A DNA stretch of 64,000 nucleotides, taken from the NCBI GenBank assembly GCA_016931295.1, contig JAFGEZ010000019.1:22456-86455 (forward strand). Direction: 5' to 3'. Under the pieces are notes generated by a model, which was given only the letters and a program-made list of their open reading frames with translations, was not told the origin of the DNA and searched no databases. The position numbers were made by a program, and so were the translations under genes. This document shows, one piece after another, positions 7,887 through 16,898 of the stretch. This DNA is from Candidatus Krumholzibacteriota bacterium (GTDB lineage: Bacteria > Krumholzibacteriota > Krumholzibacteriia > Krumholzibacteriales > Krumholzibacteriaceae). How positions within the stretch are numbered: the stretch's first letter is position 1; every line of letters begins with the position of its first letter.

Positions 7887-10331
7887 ATGAACGACCGCGC
7901 GGACACACGGCCGGAGCCGATCGACGCGCTGGAATCGGCCGCGCCGTGGAAACGCGGACTCGTCGTCGTGGCGCTGCTCTGCGCCGTCCTCGTCGCGCTC
8001 ATGCCGGAGGCGGCGCTGCAGAACAGGATCTTCCTCGTTCCCGACGCGACGGCGTGGGAGAGTTTCGCGACGGTCGGGCGCGGGAGCCTCGCCGCCGGGG
8101 AATACCCCCTCTGGAATCCCTACATCTTCTGCGGGATGCCGAGTTTCCCGAGCCAGATGTACACGCCGTACGTCTATCCCGTCTCCTTCGTCACCCACCT
8201 GCTGCACGCGTACGCCGGCTTCCCCGAGCTGGGATGGCTGCTCGTGCACTACCTCCTCGCCGGCGCCGGGATGTACCTGCTCTGCCGCTCGCTCGGGATG
8301 CGGTGGGGGCCGGCGGCGCTCGCCGGCGTCCTCTTCATGATCCTGCCGAATTACGTGGCCGTCGGCGCGCACGGGCACGGGTCGCAGGCGTCGGCGATCG
8401 CCTGGATGCCCTTCGCCGCGCTCCTCGCCCTGCGGCTCTTCCGCGGCGGAAGCCGCGTGTCGACGACGTCGCTCCTGGCCCTCGTCCTCGGGATCCAGAT
8501 GATGCGCGGGCACATCCAGATCTCCTACTACACCTTCCTCGTCGTCGGGACGATCTTCCTCTGGGAGACCGTCGCGGTTCTGCGCGCGGGCGACCGGCGG
8601 GCCGCCGCGGCGAACGCCGCCGCGTTGGCGGCGGCCGTCGTCGGCGCTCTCGGGGTCTCGGCCGTCCTCGTGCTGCCGGTGCGCGAGTACGCCGAGTACT
8701 CGATCCGCGGGGGGAGCGGCGGGCTGGATTACGGCTACGCAACCGGCTGGAGCCTGCACCCGAAGGAGATGATCACCTTCGTTTTCCCGTGGGCCTTCGG
8801 CTACGGGAAGGCGACCTATCTCGGGGCGATGCCCTTCACCGACTACCCGAACTATCTCGGCGTCGTCGCGGCCCTCTGGGCGGCGATCGGCGCGGTCCTC
8901 GTCCGGCGCCGCTGGAAATGGCTCCTCGTCGCCCTCGCGCTGCTCTCGACGCTGGTGAGCTTCGGCAGCCATTTCCCGATCCTCTACGACCCGATGTTCC
9001 GGTGGCTTCCCTTCTTCAACAAGTTCCGCGTTCCGGTGATGATCATCGTCGTCCAGCAGCTCGCCCTCACGGCGCTGGCGGCCGGGGGGATCGACGCGTA
9101 TCTCGACCGGCTCGCGGCGGGAGACCTGCCGCGCTGGCTTCGTCCCGACCGGCTCAGGTGGGCCGCGCTCGCGGCCGTCGTCCTCTTCGTCCTCGCCGTC
9201 GCCGGCGGCGAGGGACTGCGCGCCGGCTTCGAAAGCCGGGCGGCGGCGAGCGGGCGGGTGCAGGGGGGATGGGGCGCCCTCGGGGGCGAACGGTTCGCGG
9301 CCGACGCGGTCCGCACGGCCTTCTTTTTCCTCCTCGCCGTCGCGCTCATCCTCGCCGCCTCCGCGCGGCGTCTCTCCGCCGGCCGCTTCCTCGCCGCGAC
9401 GGCGCTCGTCGCCGCGGCCGATCTCTTCGTCGCGGACCGGCCGATCCTCCATCCCGAGTCGACGTGGGAGCGGGACGAGTACCGGATCGTGCGGCCGGTC
9501 GAGGATCGGGAGGCGTTCAAGAAACCGGACGAGGCGATCGCTTTCCTGCAGAAGGACCCGTCGCTCTTCCGGATCTTCCCCGTTCCCTACGCGCAGCGCG
9601 GGCAGTGGTCGCACAACGTGCGCCCGTTCAGCGAGAACCGCTACATGGTCTCCCGGATCGCCTCGCTCGGGGGCTACCACGCGGCCAAGCTCCAGGGCTA
9701 CCAGGACGTGATGGACGGGATGTTCGCCTCCTTCAACGCGGGGGGATTCCCCGCGCCGCTCCTCGATCTCCTCGGGGCGAAGTACCTGCTCTCCTTTTTC
9801 CCGATCTTCCGCGAGAACGAGGTCTTCCCGCTCGTGTGGCAGGACGGCGGGCAGTACATCTACGAGAACACGCGCGTTCTGCCGCGGGTCTTCGTCGCGG
9901 GGGAGGCGCGGGTGCTTCCGCGCGAGCGGATCCTCGAGACCCTCGTCGACGCGAACTTCGATCCTGCCCGCACCGTTCTTCTCGAGACGGCCCCCGACCC
10001 GGCGCCGGACATATCAGAGAACGCGCGGGCCGACATCGTCTCCTGGGACCTGAACGAGATCCTGATCGAGGCGCACCTCGAGCGCCCCGGCGTGCTCGTG
10101 CTCTCCGAGATCGCCTATCCCGACTGGCGGGCGACGGTCGACGGGGAGGAGCGCGAGGTGCTGACCGCCGACTATTGCCTCCGCGCCCTGGCGCTCGAGG
10201 CGGGAGACCACCGGATACGATTCGCGTACCGGTCGCGAACGCTCGAGCGGTCGCTCGTCGTCTCGATCGCGTTCGTCTTCCTGTGTCTCGCCGTCCCCGC
10301 CGCCTGCCTGGTCGCGCGGAGAAAGGAGTAG
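7887..10331 (+). CDS. YfhO family membrane protein (GT-C type glycosyltransferase candidate)
   Basis: The start at ATG 7887 is set by GGGAGGTGA eight bases upstream; the frame is open ten codons further, but without a ribosome site there. The 814-residue protein has roughly a dozen membrane segments in the first 530 residues, with WNPYIFCGMPSFPSQMYTPY in the first outer loop and GHGSQASAIAWMPF further on. It ends with a soluble beta-rich region and a final hydrophobic helix. YfhO relatives such as Bacillus YfhO are thought to glycosylate lipoteichoic acid or lipids from polyprenyl-phosphate sugars. Here the context suggests modification of an exported glycan or lipid, acting with the ArnC/DPM-like donors on either side. 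Confidence 0.85.
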   Translation: MNDRADTRPEPIDALESAAPWKRGLVVVALLCAVLVALMPEAALQNRIFLVPDATAWESFATVGRGSLAAGEYPLWNPYIFCGMPSFPSQMYTPYVYPVSFVTHLLHAYAGFPELGWLLVHYLLAGAGMYLLCRSLGMRWGPAALAGVLFMILPNYVAVGAHGHGSQASAIAWMPFAALLALRLFRGGSRVSTTSLLALVLGIQMMRGHIQISYYTFLVVGTIFLWETVAVLRAGDRRAAAANAAALAAAVVGALGVSAVLVLPVREYAEYSIRGGSGGLDYGYATGWSLHPKEMITFVFPWAFGYGKATYLGAMPFTDYPNYLGVVAALWAAIGAVLVRRRWKWLLVALALLSTLVSFGSHFPILYDPMFRWLPFFNKFRVPVMIIVVQQLALTALAAGGIDAYLDRLAAGDLPRWLRPDRLRWAALAAVVLFVLAVAGGEGLRAGFESRAAASGRVQGGWGALGGERFAADAVRTAFFFLLAVALILAASARRLSAGRFLAATALVAAADLFVADRPILHPESTWERDEYRIVRPVEDREAFKKPDEAIAFLQKDPSLFRIFPVPYAQRGQWSHNVRPFSENRYMVSRIASLGGYHAAKLQGYQDVMDGMFASFNAGGFPAPLLDLLGAKYLLSFFPIFRENEVFPLVWQDGGQYIYENTRVLPRVFVAGEARVLPRERILETLVDANFDPARTVLLETAPDPAPDISENARADIVSWDLNEILIEAHLERPGVLVLSEIAYPDWRATVDGEEREVLTADYCLRALALEAGDHRIRFAYRSRTLERSLVVSIAFVFLCLAVPAACLVARRKE

Positions 10332-10336
10332 CCAGC

Positions 10337-11068
10337 GTGGAGAGCCTGGTCGTCATCCCGACCTACAACGAGAAGGAGAACATCGAGCGGATCGTCGAGA
10401 TGGTCCTCGCCGTCGACGGGGGGATCGACGTGCTCGTCGTCGATGACAACTCCCCCGACGGAACGGGCGACATCGTCGACCGCATGGCCGCCGGAAACAA
10501 CCGGGTCCACGTCATCCACCGCGAGGGAAAGCTCGGTCTCGGCTCCGCGTACATCCGGGGATTCACCTGGGCCCTCGAGGAGACGGACGCGCGGTACGTC
10601 TTCGAGATGGACGCGGACTTCTCGCACGATCCGGGCGCCATCCCCGATTTCCTCGACGCGATCCGAAACAACGATCTCGTCATCGGCTCCCGCTACCTCC
10701 GCGGGATCACCGTCGTCAACTGGCCACTGCGGCGGCTGTTCCTGAGCTGCGGGGCGAACGTCTACACCCGTATCATCACGGGACTCCCCCTGAAGGACGC
10801 CACGGGAGGCTTCAAGTGCTTCCGGCGCGAGGTGCTCCGGCAGCTGCCTCTCGAGACGATCCGCAGCGACGGGTACTCCTTCCAGATAGAGATGAACTTC
10901 TTCTGCTGGAAGAAGAACTTCCGCATCAAGGAGATCCCCATCATCTTCACCGACCGCCGCGTGGGGGTGTCGAAGATGTCGAAGAAGATCATCTGGGAGG
11001 CGGCCTTCATGGTCTGGCGCCTCCGTTTCATGAACCCGCGGCGCTGGCGGGCCGCCGCCGGGACGTAA
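10337..11068 (+). CDS. Polyprenol-phosphate mannosyltransferase-like GT2 (DPM1 type)
   Basis: The protein is 243 residues, the length of soluble dolichol-phosphate mannose synthases (DPM1/Ppm1). It shows VIPTYNEKENI at the N terminus, VVDDNSPDGT, the metal site EMDADFSHDP, and IGSRYLRGI, and it ends without the C-terminal membrane helices of the ArnC type. The reaction is transfer of a hexose, usually mannose from GDP-mannose, to polyprenyl phosphate. It is expected to charge the carrier for the GT-C enzymes nearby. The GTG start follows GAAAGGAG, the end of the preceding gene. Confidence 0.88.
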   Translation: MESLVVIPTYNEKENIERIVEMVLAVDGGIDVLVVDDNSPDGTGDIVDRMAAGNNRVHVIHREGKLGLGSAYIRGFTWALEETDARYVFEMDADFSHDPGAIPDFLDAIRNNDLVIGSRYLRGITVVNWPLRRLFLSCGANVYTRIITGLPLKDATGGFKCFRREVLRQLPLETIRSDGYSFQIEMNFFCWKKNFRIKEIPIIFTDRRVGVSKMSKKIIWEAAFMVWRLRFMNPRRWRAAAGT

Positions 11069-11074
11069 TCAGAC

Positions 11075-13126
11075 ATGGACGTCTCCATCATCGTCGTCAC
11101 GCACAACAGCGTCGAGCCGGTGGCCCGCTGCCTGGACTCCCTCGCGCGCCACGCCCCCGCGTGCGCGCACGAGACGATCGTCATCGACAACGCGAGCCGC
11201 GACGGCACGCCGGAGATGATCCGCGACCGTTTCCCCGGCGTCAGGCTCGCCGCGAACAGGGAGAACGTCGGCTACGCGCGCGGCGTCAACCAGGGGATCC
11301 GGATGTCGACCGGCCGCGCGATCCTCGTCCTCAACCCGGACATCGAGCTCCGCGACGACGCGGTCGGCCATCTGCTGGCGTCCCTCGACGCCCGACCGCG
11401 GGCCGGGATCGTCGCCTCGCGGCTCGTCTATCCAAACGGACGGCTGCAGCATTCCTGCCGCGCCTTCTACACGGCGAAAGCGATCATCCTCCGCCGCACC
11501 TTCCTCGGACGTCTCTTCCCGCGGGCGAAGGCGCTTCGGGCGCACCTCATGACCGACTGGGACCACGAGACGCCCCGGCAGGTCGACTGGGTCATCGGCG
11601 CCTGCATGATGGCGAGGCGCGAGGCGATCGAGCAGGTGGGGATGATGGACGAGCGGTTCTTCCTCTACTTCGAGGACATCGACTGGTGCTACCGGATGCA
11701 GCATCTCGGCTGGGAGGTGTGGTACGAGCCCGCCTCGACGATGGTGCACAGCTACGAGCGGTCGAGCGCGTCGATGCTGCGCAAGCCCTTCCTTTTGCAC
11801 GTGCTCAGCCTGCTCCGCTACGTCGAGAAGTGGAACCGGCTGTCCTGGTTCTTCCGCCGTCACCGCGAGACGCTCAAGACGGCCGTCTTCGTGTGCGCGG
11901 ACCTCGTCGCCATCAACGCCGCCTTCTTCGCCGCCTACTATCTCCGTCTCGCCCTCCAGGCACGTTTCGTCTACGGGCTCTATCCGCTCGACTGGTACCG
12001 CGTCTTCATCCTCTTCTCCAGTCTCGTCTTCGTCGGCACCTTCGCCTTCTCGGGACTCTATCGCGTGCAGCGCGGCACCCACTGGACCGAGGAGTCGATA
12101 CGCGTCGCGCGCGCGGTCTTCCTCGTGTTCACGATCCTTCTCGCCGCCACCTATCTCGGCCGCATCCGGATCTACTCGCGCGCCGTCCTCCTCAGCCAGG
12201 CGGTCTTCTCGATTATCCTCGTCGCCTTCTTCCGCCGGATCGTGCGGATCGTCCATCGCCAGCTCGTCAGGACGAGCTTCGACCTCAAGCGCGTCCTCCT
12301 CGTCGGCTCCGCAAAAGAGGCGGCGGCCGCGCGGCGCCTCTTCACGGCCGACCGCGACACGGGGATCGACGTCGTCGGGGCCGTGACGGGTGAGGAGGGA
12401 TCGCTCTGCGCGATCGGGGATCTCTCGGCGGCGATCGAGCTCCACAAGATCCAGGAGATCGTCGTTTTGCCCTCGCGCCACGAGCGGGAGCTGCTCGTTT
12501 CCGTGCTCCTGCACCGGGGCAAGAGCGTCCCGGTCCGCATCGCGTCGCCGCTGGCCGGTTTGATCGGGCAGACGGCGCGCGTCGACGAGATCGGCGGGCT
12601 CTCCCTCTTCTCGGTCGGGGGGGGCGGCGGGGGAGCGATGCGGCGACTGTCCGCCCGCTGCCTCGACGTCGCGGCAGCGGCGATCCTCCTCGTCGTCTCC
12701 TGTGCCGCGTGGACGGCGGCAGCGATCGCCGGGCGCGCGCCCCGACGGCGGCGGGAGACGCGATTCGGTTCAAACAAACGGGCGATCCGGTGGCCGCGGG
12801 CGCTCCGCGCGGACGGCCGGGACGCCTCCGACTTGCTCAATCCGACGCTTTTCGTGTATCTTCTGACCGGGCGGCTGGCCCTCGCCGGGCCGCCGGCCGT
12901 GTTCGACACGAGGGATCTTCCCCCGGACCCGCCCGCCGCGAGACCGGGGATCGCCGGACGCTGGCGGTACGCGGGGGCGCCGGACGCGCGCACCGCGATC
13001 GAGGACGAACTGCTCGCCATGCGCAACCGGCGTTTCACCGGAGACCTCGTCACGATCGCCCGCTCGCTCCGGGTGATGGCCGCGGGGCGATATCCCGACT
13101 GGTTCACGCAGGAGGTCGAACGGTGA
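11075..13126 (+). CDS. GT2 rhamnosyltransferase fused to a degenerate WbaP-type phosphoglycosyltransferase
   Basis: The 683-residue protein joins two enzymes. Residues 1 to about 260 form a GT2 domain with VVTHNS, IDNASRDGT, ENVGYARGVNQG, LNPDIEL and EDIDWCYRM. From about 275 to 400 come four membrane helices and the Rossmann-like domain (VLLVGSAKEA) seen in WbaP-type polyprenyl-phosphate hexose-1-phosphate transferases. From about 520 to the end is the remnant of the catalytic sugar transferase domain: GRLALAGPP matches GDMSLVGPRP, and PGIAGRWRYAG matches the PGITGLWQVSG signature. The KFRTM strand with the catalytic Asp-Glu that should precede it is missing. The N-terminal enzyme is probably active; the C-terminal one may serve only as a membrane anchor or scaffold. 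Confidence 0.82.
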   Translation: MDVSIIVVTHNSVEPVARCLDSLARHAPACAHETIVIDNASRDGTPEMIRDRFPGVRLAANRENVGYARGVNQGIRMSTGRAILVLNPDIELRDDAVGHLLASLDARPRAGIVASRLVYPNGRLQHSCRAFYTAKAIILRRTFLGRLFPRAKALRAHLMTDWDHETPRQVDWVIGACMMARREAIEQVGMMDERFFLYFEDIDWCYRMQHLGWEVWYEPASTMVHSYERSSASMLRKPFLLHVLSLLRYVEKWNRLSWFFRRHRETLKTAVFVCADLVAINAAFFAAYYLRLALQARFVYGLYPLDWYRVFILFSSLVFVGTFAFSGLYRVQRGTHWTEESIRVARAVFLVFTILLAATYLGRIRIYSRAVLLSQAVFSIILVAFFRRIVRIVHRQLVRTSFDLKRVLLVGSAKEAAAARRLFTADRDTGIDVVGAVTGEEGSLCAIGDLSAAIELHKIQEIVVLPSRHERELLVSVLLHRGKSVPVRIASPLAGLIGQTARVDEIGGLSLFSVGGGGGGAMRRLSARCLDVAAAAILLVVSCAAWTAAAIAGRAPRRRRETRFGSNKRAIRWPRALRADGRDASDLLNPTLFVYLLTGRLALAGPPAVFDTRDLPPDPPAARPGIAGRWRYAGAPDARTAIEDELLAMRNRRFTGDLVTIARSLRVMAAGRYPDWFTQEVER

Positions 13127-15450
13127 AACGCACACTGACGGTGCTTCTGGCGCTCTTACTCGCCGCGCCGCTCATCGCGGCCCCCGGGGAATGGCATATC
13201 CACCTCGACGCGAGCGTAGCCTACCGGCTCCAGGTGACCGGGGACACGCTCTGGTGCTGCACGAACGGGGGCATCCTCCTCTTCGACCTCCGCGACTCGA
13301 CCTTCACCCAGATCGCCGACGGGCTTTCCTTCGTGTCGACCGACGTCTCCTCGGTCGCGCCTGCCGCCGACGGGACGCTCTGGGCGGGATTCTACGGCGG
13401 CGGCGTCGTCCGCATCGACGATCCGTCGGCCCCCGATCCCACGGCGAAGCGCTACGGCCCGAGCGACGGTCTCCTCGCCGACAGCGTCACCGCGATGACG
13501 GCGATCGGCGACGAGATCTACTACGGGTCGACGAACGGCGTGGCCAAGTTCTTCGACAATTTCCATTCCCGCGAGCCCGGGCTCACCGATGCGCTCGAGG
13601 GGGTCCGCGTCAACGACCTGCTCGCGATCGGCGGCGACACGCTCTGGGTGGCGACGGAGGCGGGGGTCGTTTGCTTCAACCGGGCCACGCTCTCCCTGGC
13701 CAGCTTCGATATCGGGCGCGTCAACGCCCTCTGCGTGTTCGAGGGACGGCTCCACGCGGCGGGCGCGGGCGGCGTGCTGCAATTCGCGGACAACGTCTGG
13801 ACGCCCTATGCCGACGTCTTCAACGGCCACGAACCGCTGGCGATCTCCGCCGGCGGCGGCGAGTTCGTCGCCGTCACCGACGAGGGGGCGTGGCGGTGGA
13901 ACGGGTACGTCTTCGCCGCGATCGACATCGGCGGGATGAAGACGCTCCACCACGAGCTGTACCGGATGGGCTGGAACGACATCCTCCGCGCCGTCGCCGT
14001 CGACGGCAACGGGACGCCGTGGGTGGGCGGCGAGTTCACGCTGCTTTTGCGCGGCGTCTACGTGAGCGGCCGGGTCGACGGCGCATGGATCAACCGGGCG
14101 CCGAGTCTGCCCCCGCACAACGCCGCGGCGCAGCGCGGGCTCGCCGCCGTTTCCGGCGGAGGCGTCTGGTTGAGCACGGAGAAGAACGGCGTGGGCTACC
14201 GCGATCCCTCGGGGGCGTGGAACAACTACACCCTGATGCGCCCCGACGATCCGGGCAACGACGATCTCCCGTCCTACCGATTCAACAACCTCGCCGTCCT
14301 CCACGACTCGCGGGGGCGCCTCTGGCTGAACGCCCTCGATTACGACCTCGACCTGCTCGATGCGGGGGATCCCCTCGTGAAAACCGACGACGAATGGGCG
14401 CATTTCGCGCTCGAGAGCGGGACGATCACCTCGAACCGCTTCGTCGCGGCCGCCGAGGACCCGGCGGGGAATTGCTGGTTCCTCTCCGACGCGGTCCTCT
14501 TCGAATCGGGCGTGTGGGGGATCAACATCGTCCGTTTCGACACGACCGGCTGGCTCTCCGTCGATCCGATCGTCGAGAGCCGCATGGAGAGCGGATCGGT
14601 CTTCGGTTGCGTCTTCGACGGCGACGACCGCGTCTACCTCGCCCTGCGCGACTACGGGATCCAGCTCTGGATCACGCAGGGATTCGACTGGTCCGAGCTC
14701 ACCGATCTGACAGACGACGTCTGGCTGACCATCGCCGGGCCGGAGGACCTGACGAGCACCGATCTCACCTCGATCGAAATGACGCCCGACGGGACGCTCT
14801 GGGCGGGGACGGCCGGCGGGCTCGTCCGCTACCGTTCCCTCGTGATCGAGGAGATCGGCGCGAAGAGCTATTCCGGCGACACGGGGCTCCTCGGCTCCGA
14901 CGTGCGCGATCTCGCCGTCGACCGCTTCGGTGCCCTCTGGGTGGGGACGAACGGCGGGATCGACCGGATCGGCCCGGACGGCCTGATCACCCCGTACACG
15001 TCGATCGCGAAGTGGCAGCGGGATCTCTCCGACATCTATCCGACGTCGGCCGTCTCGCCCCTTCCCTCGGCGAACGTCCGCGCCCTCGCCTACGACGAGA
15101 CGACCGATCTCCTCTGGATCGGGACCGACCGGGGACTCGCCTCGCTCGACGTCACGCCGGCCGGGGCGGAGACGCTGCCCTTCTCGTCGATGATCCTCTA
15201 TCCGAACCCGATACACGTGGGGCGCGGGGACGAGGCGGTCAGGATCGGGCGCGTGACCGGCGAGGTCGACATCCGGGTCTACACGCTCGAGGGCGAGCTC
15301 GTCCACGAGGCGACGGGGATCGTCGACGGCGACGTGGCATGGGATCTGCTCACGTTGAACGGGTTCAGTGCCCGTTCGGGGATCTACCTCGTGCGGGTGA
15401 CGGACAAAACCGGACGGAACGAGGTCAGGAAGGTCGCGCTGATCAGATGA
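13123..15450 (+). CDS. Secreted two-component-regulator-propeller protein with FlgD-like C-terminal domain
   Basis: The 775-residue protein starts at a GTG overlapping the previous stop. Residues 1-20 are a Sec signal peptide (TLTVLLALLLAAPLIAA). The body is made of beta-propeller repeats of the kind found in hybrid sensor kinases, visible as LWAGFYGGGV, LWVATEAGVV, LWAGTAGGLV, LWVGTNGGID and LWIGTDRGLA. The last 80 residues read SSMILYPNPI, then VYTLEGELV and GIYLVRV, the pattern of FlgD Ig-like/type A sorting-like domains in FCB bacteria. No membrane helix or kinase domain follows, so it is probably an exported or surface protein. Why it sits between two glycan genes is unknown. Confidence 0.82.
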   Translation: MKRTLTVLLALLLAAPLIAAPGEWHIHLDASVAYRLQVTGDTLWCCTNGGILLFDLRDSTFTQIADGLSFVSTDVSSVAPAADGTLWAGFYGGGVVRIDDPSAPDPTAKRYGPSDGLLADSVTAMTAIGDEIYYGSTNGVAKFFDNFHSREPGLTDALEGVRVNDLLAIGGDTLWVATEAGVVCFNRATLSLASFDIGRVNALCVFEGRLHAAGAGGVLQFADNVWTPYADVFNGHEPLAISAGGGEFVAVTDEGAWRWNGYVFAAIDIGGMKTLHHELYRMGWNDILRAVAVDGNGTPWVGGEFTLLLRGVYVSGRVDGAWINRAPSLPPHNAAAQRGLAAVSGGGVWLSTEKNGVGYRDPSGAWNNYTLMRPDDPGNDDLPSYRFNNLAVLHDSRGRLWLNALDYDLDLLDAGDPLVKTDDEWAHFALESGTITSNRFVAAAEDPAGNCWFLSDAVLFESGVWGINIVRFDTTGWLSVDPIVESRMESGSVFGCVFDGDDRVYLALRDYGIQLWITQGFDWSELTDLTDDVWLTIAGPEDLTSTDLTSIEMTPDGTLWAGTAGGLVRYRSLVIEEIGAKSYSGDTGLLGSDVRDLAVDRFGALWVGTNGGIDRIGPDGLITPYTSIAKWQRDLSDIYPTSAVSPLPSANVRALAYDETTDLLWIGTDRGLASLDVTPAGAETLPFSSMILYPNPIHVGRGDEAVRIGRVTGEVDIRVYTLEGELVHEATGIVDGDVAWDLLTLNGFSARSGIYLVRVTDKTGRNEVRKVALIR

Positions 15451-16898
15451 GATGCGAGGAGACCAGAAGAATCCTCGTCGTCGGGGCGGGCGAGGCGGGG
15501 CGCATGGCCGCCGCCGAGATCCGCGCCCACGACGAGCTCGATGCGGTCGTCGCAGGATTCCTCGACGACGATCCCGCCCTCGCCGGCCGGACGGTCGGGA
15601 ACGCGCCGGTCCTCGGAACGACCGCCGACCTCGAGCGCGTCATCGGCGAAGACGAAATCGACGAGATACTCATCGCCGTGCCGACCGCGCCGGGCCGTTT
15701 CGTCCGGGAGATGGTGAAGCGCTGCCGGCGCGCGGGCCGTCCCTTCAAGATCGTCCCCGGTCTCATGGAGATCATCCGCGGAACCGTCAAGATCGAGCAG
15801 ATCCGCGAGGTCGAGGTCGAGGACCTGCTCGGGCGCGAGACGGTCGAGCTCGACATGGCAGCCGTCCACGAGGCGCTGGAGGGCAGGACCGTCCTCGTCA
15901 CGGGGGCCGGCGGGTCGATCGGTTCGGAGCTCTGTCGCCGGCTCGCCGAGGCGAAACCCGGCGCCCTCGTCCTGCTCGGACGCGGCGAGAACCGGATCTT
16001 CCGGATCGAGGACGAGCTGCGCGCCGCCTACCCGGCCCTTCCGGTCAGGGCGGTGATCAACGATCTCCGCGACGCCGGCGCCGTGGATGCGCTCGTCGGG
16101 GAGATCGCCCCGCGGGCGATCTACCACGCCGCCGCGCACAAGCATGTCCACTACATGGAGCGCGATCCCGCCGAGGCCGTCGTCAACAACGTCGCGGCGA
16201 GCCGCAATCTCGTCCTCGCGGCCGAGCGGCGCGGCGTCGAACGGCTCGTCTTCATCTCCACCGACAAGGCCGCCGATCCGCGCGGCGTGATGGGTGCGAC
16301 CAAGCGGGTGATGGAGCTCTACCTCCGCTCGCGTCCCCCCGGAGGGTGCCGGTTCATCACCGTTCGGTTCGGCAACGTCATCGGCTCCGACGGGAGCGTC
16401 GTGCCCCTCTTCCTCCGCCAGATCAGGCGCGGGGGACCGGTGACGGTGAGCCATCCCGAGGCGACCAGGTTCTTCATGACGGTGCGCGAGGCGGCCCTCC
16501 TCGTGCTCCGCGCCTCGGTGATCGGCCGCGGGGGGGAGACCTTCATCCTCGACATGGGCGAGGCGCTCAACATCCTCGAGATCGCGCGCGACATCATTTT
16601 GCTGAGCGGGCACGAGCCGGAGACGGAGATCCCCGTCGAGATCACCGGGCTGCGCGAGGGCGAGAAGCTCCACGAGGTCCTCGTCACGGCCGACGAGGAA
16701 CTCGTTCCGGTGGGGGAGGAAAAGATCCTGCTCGCCCGGCCGACGGCCGCGCTGCCGGCGCGGATCGAGGAGGAGGTGGACGCGCTCGTCGAGGCGGCCC
16801 TGCGGCGCGACGGGGCGGCCGTCGTCGACGGTCTCGCGCGCCTGCTTCCCGGGTTCGATCCGCCGCCCGGCCCCTTCCCGGGGGCGACGGCCACGTGA
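15447..16898 (+). CDS. FlaA1/CapD-like UDP-N-acetylhexosamine 4,6-dehydratase, lacking the membrane domain
   Basis: The protein is 483 residues. Residues 8 to about 130 are a CoA-binding-like Rossmann domain (VVGAGEAG, GFLDDDP). From about 150 is a polysaccharide biosynthesis SDR domain with TGAGGSIGSEL near 152-162 and STDKAADP from Ser271. GVMGATKR provides Met282 and Lys286, the Met-x3-Lys that replaces the usual Tyr-x3-Lys in FlaA1, WbpM and PglF. Long family members such as WbpM carry four N-terminal membrane helices, absent here. It makes UDP-4-keto-6-deoxy-HexNAc, precursor of QuiNAc, FucNAc or bacillosamine. Overlaps both neighbours. Confidence 0.87.
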   Translation: MRCEETRRILVVGAGEAGRMAAAEIRAHDELDAVVAGFLDDDPALAGRTVGNAPVLGTTADLERVIGEDEIDEILIAVPTAPGRFVREMVKRCRRAGRPFKIVPGLMEIIRGTVKIEQIREVEVEDLLGRETVELDMAAVHEALEGRTVLVTGAGGSIGSELCRRLAEAKPGALVLLGRGENRIFRIEDELRAAYPALPVRAVINDLRDAGAVDALVGEIAPRAIYHAAAHKHVHYMERDPAEAVVNNVAASRNLVLAAERRGVERLVFISTDKAADPRGVMGATKRVMELYLRSRPPGGCRFITVRFGNVIGSDGSVVPLFLRQIRRGGPVTVSHPEATRFFMTVREAALLVLRASVIGRGGETFILDMGEALNILEIARDIILLSGHEPETEIPVEITGLREGEKLHEVLVTADEELVPVGEEKILLARPTAALPARIEEEVDALVEAALRRDGAAVVDGLARLLPGFDPPPGPFPGATAT

